Origin: Bacillota bacterium
GTDB lineage: Bacteria; Bacillota; Clostridia; Christensenellales; CAG-138
DNA: 23,979 nt
Reading direction: 5' to 3'
NCBI GenBank assembly: GCA_023416175.1
Contig: JAEZIE010000088.1
Location: forward strand, 1 to 23,979
Positions 21,192 through 23,979 of the stretch are shown in pieces (position 1 is the first letter of the stretch; each line of letters starts with the position of its first letter). The notes below the pieces were generated by a model. That model had not been told where the DNA came from, searched no databases, and saw only the letters and a program-made list of their open reading frames with translations. Both the position numbers and the translations under genes were made by a program.

Positions 21192-22124
21192 ATGGAAATG
21201 AAGAATTGCAGAACAGCTTACGGCGAGTCTTTGGTGCAGCTTGGGGCCGTCGATTCGAATATTGTCGTGCTGGAAGCGGATCTTGGCAAATCCACCATGA
21301 CCAATTTGTTTGGTGATAAGTATCCGGAACGCTATTTCCAGATGGGTATTGCAGAACAGAATATGGCGTCTGTTGCGGCAGGCTTAGCGCTTACCGGTAA
21401 GACGGCTTTTATCAATTCATTTGCGGTATTTACCTCCGGCCGCGCATATGACCAGATTCGTTCCTCCATTTGCATTCCAAACCTGAACGTCAAAGTCTGT
21501 GGGTCCTCCGCAGGGCTTTCGGATTATGGCGATGGCAAGACACACCAGTCTGTGGACGACATTGCCCTGATGCGGGTCCTCCCGCATATGACGGTACTTT
21601 CTCCGGTTGACGCCGTGGAGACCGCCCAGATGATGAAGGCGATATGCGAAGATAAGCACCCCTGCTATATCCGCATTAACCGTAGCGATTTGCCGGTCTA
21701 TACAGACCCGAACCAGGAATACCACATTGGCAAAATGAATCAGATTCGCGATGGCAAGGATGCTGTAGTTTTTGCTTCCGGCGTAATGGTATCCCAGGCG
21801 GTAAAGGCGGCAGAACTCCTAGAAGTGGAAGGCATCTCTGTGCGGGTGGTCAATGTGAGCACCATTAAGCCTCTGGATACGGAAGCGCTTTGGCGTTATT
21901 GCGAAGGGGTAAAGGGTGTCGTTACGGCTGAAGAGCACAGCATTTATGGTGGCCTTGGTTCTGCGGTATGCGAAGCGCTTTCATCCAGCAGGCTTCCCAT
22001 TCGCATGATTGGAATTAACGATTCTTTCGGCCGGTCTGCTGAAAATTACTCGCTGTTACTGGAGTATTATCATCTTATGCCGGAAGATATCGCAGAGAAA
22101 GTCAAGAGAGTGTTGCAGGATTAA
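21192..22124 (+). CDS. Transketolase, C-terminal subunit
   Basis: A 310-residue C-terminal half of transketolase, comprising the pyrimidine-binding and transketolase-C domains. GIAEQNMASVAAGLAL near residue 50 contains the glutamate that activates ThDP. FINSFAVFTSGRAYDQIR near 75, DYGDGKTHQSVDD near 110 with the conserved histidine, and the last domain (VVNVSTIKPLD near 221, VVTAEEHSIYGGLGSAV near 245) are all intact. GGAGG within the end of the preceding gene is eight bases before the ATG, and the genes are separated by three bases, indicating translational coupling to the N-terminal subunit. In this locus it would process ribulose 5-phosphate-derived pentose phosphates made by the Gnd protein. 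Confidence 0.94.
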   Translation: MEMKNCRTAYGESLVQLGAVDSNIVVLEADLGKSTMTNLFGDKYPERYFQMGIAEQNMASVAAGLALTGKTAFINSFAVFTSGRAYDQIRSSICIPNLNVKVCGSSAGLSDYGDGKTHQSVDDIALMRVLPHMTVLSPVDAVETAQMMKAICEDKHPCYIRINRSDLPVYTDPNQEYHIGKMNQIRDGKDAVVFASGVMVSQAVKAAELLEVEGISVRVVNVSTIKPLDTEALWRYCEGVKGVVTAEEHSIYGGLGSAVCEALSSSRLPIRMIGINDSFGRSAENYSLLLEYYHLMPEDIAEKVKRVLQD

Positions 22125-22164
22125 TAGCCTCAATTTGGCTGTTCAATAGGAAAGAGTGAAGCAT

Positions 22165-22929
22165 ATGAAACTGTCTCTTGTTAAGGCTGACAATGTTCCT
22201 CTATCTGAAAAAGCCGCTGAAGAGATTATCAGATATATTCAGGAAAATCGGATGCAAAAGGGCGACCGGCTTCCCAATGAGACGAGGCTTATGGAACAGT
22301 TGAATGTAAGCCGCAGTACGATCAGGGAGACCATGCGCTCCCTACATTCCCGGGGAATAGTAGTTATCCGGCAGGGGAGTGGGACCTATATTGCCAATCT
22401 TCCCGGCGTATCTGACGATCCTTTGGGGTTGCAGTTCAAGTACGACAAGAGCAGCGTTTTGATGGATCTCTGGGAATTACGTTTTATCATGGAACCAAGA
22501 ATCGCCGCACTCAGTGCACTGCGTGCAAGCACGGAAGATGTGGAGGAAATGTATCGCTTTTCGGCTCAGGTTGCCGATTGCATCAGAAGAGGCGTCAACC
22601 ACCTTGAGCCTGATGTGGCGTTCCATTGTAAGATTGCCGAGAGTACAGGCAACGATATTTTGAATGTGTTTTTCCCAGAGATCGTAAAAGGAATACGACT
22701 TTTTACAGCAGTACTCGGAAATAGGATCATTCATGATGTTACGATGCACCATGACAACATCGCCCAGGCTATCGGAAGAGGTGACGCTCAGGGCGCGTAC
22801 GATGCCATGCGGGTGCATCTGGAGCGAAACAAGGAGGCCATTGAGGACTACATCAGCCAAAACGGCGATGAAGCAAATTGCAACGACAGGAGGATAAAAC
22901 AATTATGCGAATTGGATTTATCGGATTAG
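22165..22929 (+). CDS. GntR-family (FadR/FCD class) transcriptional regulator
   Basis: A 254-residue regulator. The N-terminal winged helix-turn-helix (residues 10-75; GDRLPNETRLMEQLNVSRST, RGIVVIRQGSGTYI) is GntR type. Residues 85-235 form the helical FCD ligand-binding domain, with the metal/ligand-binding Asp and His residues in DVAFHCKIAESTGN and HHDNIAQAIGRGD and in MRVHLERNK. FCD regulators usually sense sugar acids such as gluconate, hexuronates or related carboxylates, which fits the locus. Candidate operators with a GT-N3-AC core lie at 14167-14182 and 20152-20185. GTG at 22156 is in frame, but the AGGAAAGAG spacing favours the ATG at 22165. The 3' end overlaps the next gene by 25 bases. 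Confidence 0.9.
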   Translation: MKLSLVKADNVPLSEKAAEEIIRYIQENRMQKGDRLPNETRLMEQLNVSRSTIRETMRSLHSRGIVVIRQGSGTYIANLPGVSDDPLGLQFKYDKSSVLMDLWELRFIMEPRIAALSALRASTEDVEEMYRFSAQVADCIRRGVNHLEPDVAFHCKIAESTGNDILNVFFPEIVKGIRLFTAVLGNRIIHDVTMHHDNIAQAIGRGDAQGAYDAMRVHLERNKEAIEDYISQNGDEANCNDRRIKQLCELDLSD

Positions 22930-23789
22930 GGATTATGGGTAAGCCCATGGCGAAAAACCTGATCAAAGCGGGTTATGAACTAAAGGTATACGATATTATG
23001 GGCGCAGCGGTAGACGAGGTTGTCACAGCCGGGGCAAAGCGCGGTGAAAACAATGCGGATGTGGCAAAGGACAGCGATGTCATTATCACCATGCTGCCCA
23101 ATTCGCCGCATGTAAAAACTGCGGTGCTTGGTGAGAACGGCATACTCGAAGGCGCAAAGCCCGGAACCATTTTGGTGGACATGAGTTCTATCAATCCCAT
23201 CGCTTCAAAAGAGATTTGCGCCGAAGTGGAAAAGAAGGGCTGCTTTATGCTGGATGCGCCTGTCTCCGGCGGAGAGCCCAAGGCCATTGACGGAACGCTG
23301 GCCATCATGGTAGGGGGCAAGCAGGAACTCTTTGACAAGGTGAAGGACATTCTCGCAGTCATGGGTGCTTCTGTAACGCTGTGCGGCGGCATCGGCGCAG
23401 GCAACACCACTAAACTGGCCAACCAGATTATTGTGGCTGCCAATATCGCTGCCGTGGGTGAAGCGCTCATACTGGGCAAAAAAGCCGGTGTGGAGCCTGA
23501 GGCGATTTATAAGGCGATCCGTGGTGGACTAGCGGGCAGCACCGTCATGGATGCAAAAGCGCCCATGATGATGGATGGCAATTTCAAGCCGGGCTTCCGC
23601 ATCAATCTTCACATCAAAGACCTTACCAACGCGCTTGATACCGGGCATGATGTCGGCGCACCTCTACCGCTGACTGCAGCCGTCATGGAAATGATGCAGT
23701 GGCTCAAAGCCTCCGGCTATGAAGGCGAAGACCACAGCTCGCTGGTGCGTTACTACGAATACCTCTCCAAAGCCGATGTCCGCAGATAA
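22905..23789 (+). CDS. GarR-like beta-hydroxyacid dehydrogenase (2-hydroxy-3-oxopropionate reductase)
   Basis: A 294-residue beta-hydroxyacid dehydrogenase, most like tartronate semialdehyde reductase (GarR/GlxR), which makes D-glycerate. The 3-hydroxyisobutyrate dehydrogenase group is an alternative. The cofactor motif GFIGLGIMGKPMAKNL is at residue 4 onward. DMSSINP near 90, DAPVSGGEPKAIDGTL near 117, the catalytic lysine in GNTTKLANQI near 170, and HIKDLTNALD near 240 are all conserved. AGGAGG about 11 bases upstream selects the ATG at 22905, inside the end of the GntR gene, so the two are translationally coupled. It might reduce tartronate semialdehyde released by the HpcH/HpaI-like aldolase of this window, or another 3-oxo acid. 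Confidence 0.9.
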   Translation: MRIGFIGLGIMGKPMAKNLIKAGYELKVYDIMGAAVDEVVTAGAKRGENNADVAKDSDVIITMLPNSPHVKTAVLGENGILEGAKPGTILVDMSSINPIASKEICAEVEKKGCFMLDAPVSGGEPKAIDGTLAIMVGGKQELFDKVKDILAVMGASVTLCGGIGAGNTTKLANQIIVAANIAAVGEALILGKKAGVEPEAIYKAIRGGLAGSTVMDAKAPMMMDGNFKPGFRINLHIKDLTNALDTGHDVGAPLPLTAAVMEMMQWLKASGYEGEDHSSLVRYYEYLSKADVRR

Positions 23790-23828
23790 GGACGCATTGC
23801 TTTAACAAAGAGATCGGGGGATTTATCG

Positions 23829-23979
23829 TTGAAAGCGGTTTATTATGTTGGCGATAACCACATGGAGATCCGCGATATTCCGGTTCCGGTTCCTCAAGCG
23901 GATGAATATCTGATCAAAATCGATGCCTGCGGTGTATGCGGGTCAGATGTGGAAGGGTATTTAGGCAAAACCGGACGGC
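23829..23979 (+). CDS. Zinc-dependent alcohol dehydrogenase, N-terminal part (cut by window edge)
   Basis: The first 50 codons of a medium-chain zinc dehydrogenase. The N-terminus MKAVYYVGDNHMEIRDIPVP is typical, and DACGVCGSDVEGY supplies the first catalytic zinc cysteine. It is clearly related to, but different from, the dehydrogenase at 14309. The start is a TTG at 23829, with GGGGG eight bases upstream, 39 bases after the GarR-like gene. It continues beyond the window, so the substrate group cannot be judged. It is probably a further member of the same operon. Confidence 0.85.
   Translation, partial: MKAVYYVGDNHMEIRDIPVPVPQADEYLIKIDACGVCGSDVEGYLGKTGR

Noticed and set aside
23829..23845. 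TGAAAGCGGTTTAT-like sequence considered as a catabolite-repression (cre) site
   Set aside because: The conserved 3' CA is missing and it overlaps the start codon, so the match is weak.

Overview
This looks like a chromosomal segment of a spore-forming, low-to-mid-GC Gram-positive anaerobe (Bacillota, most likely class Clostridia). The evidence is the pair of spore-cortex genes (a PdaA-like deacetylase and a CwlD-like amidase), an ATC-hydrolase-family protein, a chromosomal class D beta-lactamase lipoprotein, a small Gram-positive-type DgkA, AGGAGG-type ribosome binding sites and a split transketolase. I cannot name a genus. I saw no tRNA, rRNA, CRISPR array, insertion sequence or integrase.

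Left part (1-9180), mixed housekeeping and accessory genes on both strands: ATC-hydrolase-family protein, small membrane protein, class D beta-lactamase lipoprotein with a textbook terminator, an HSL-type alpha/beta hydrolase, DgkA, the decayed C-terminal end of a family-1 glycosyl hydrolase, a Cof-type HAD phosphatase, a two-domain protein ending in a ferritin-like domain, divergent pdaA-like and cwlD-like genes (together the two known enzymes of muramic-delta-lactam formation), a small unrecognised protein, and a gene-poor stretch rich in hairpins (8495-9182).

Middle part (9183-14000): a minus-strand pair (HpcH/HpaI-type aldolase, then a D-2-hydroxyacid dehydrogenase) diverges from an AraC regulator. 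Two short-chain dehydrogenases follow, also diverging from each other.

Right part (14160-23979), all on the plus strand: a sugar-acid catabolic locus. The order is zinc alcohol dehydrogenase (L-gulonate/L-galactonate 5-dehydrogenase-like), SDR-type D-mannonate oxidoreductase (UxuB/YjmF-like), PfkB kinase (KDG-kinase-like), 6-phosphogluconate dehydrogenase, LarA-superfamily nickel-pincer racemase/epimerase, then after a 255-bp regulatory gap split transketolase (two genes), a GntR/FCD regulator, a GarR-like beta-hydroxyacid dehydrogenase, and the start of another zinc alcohol dehydrogenase cut by the window edge. The LarA superfamily is known to include a D-gluconate 2-epimerase. If this member has that activity, the genes spell a route hexuronate/L-gulonate -> D-fructuronate -> D-mannonate -> D-gluconate -> 6-phosphogluconate -> ribulose 5-phosphate -> transketolase. 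That route would bypass mannonate dehydratase and the KDG/KDPG branch, neither of whose other enzymes is encoded here. A shared motif (AGTCGTCATAC-N-TATT) lies in front of both halves of this locus. Its GT-N3-AC core is of the type bound by FadR-class GntR proteins, so the GntR protein encoded here is a good candidate regulator. No transporter is visible in the window.
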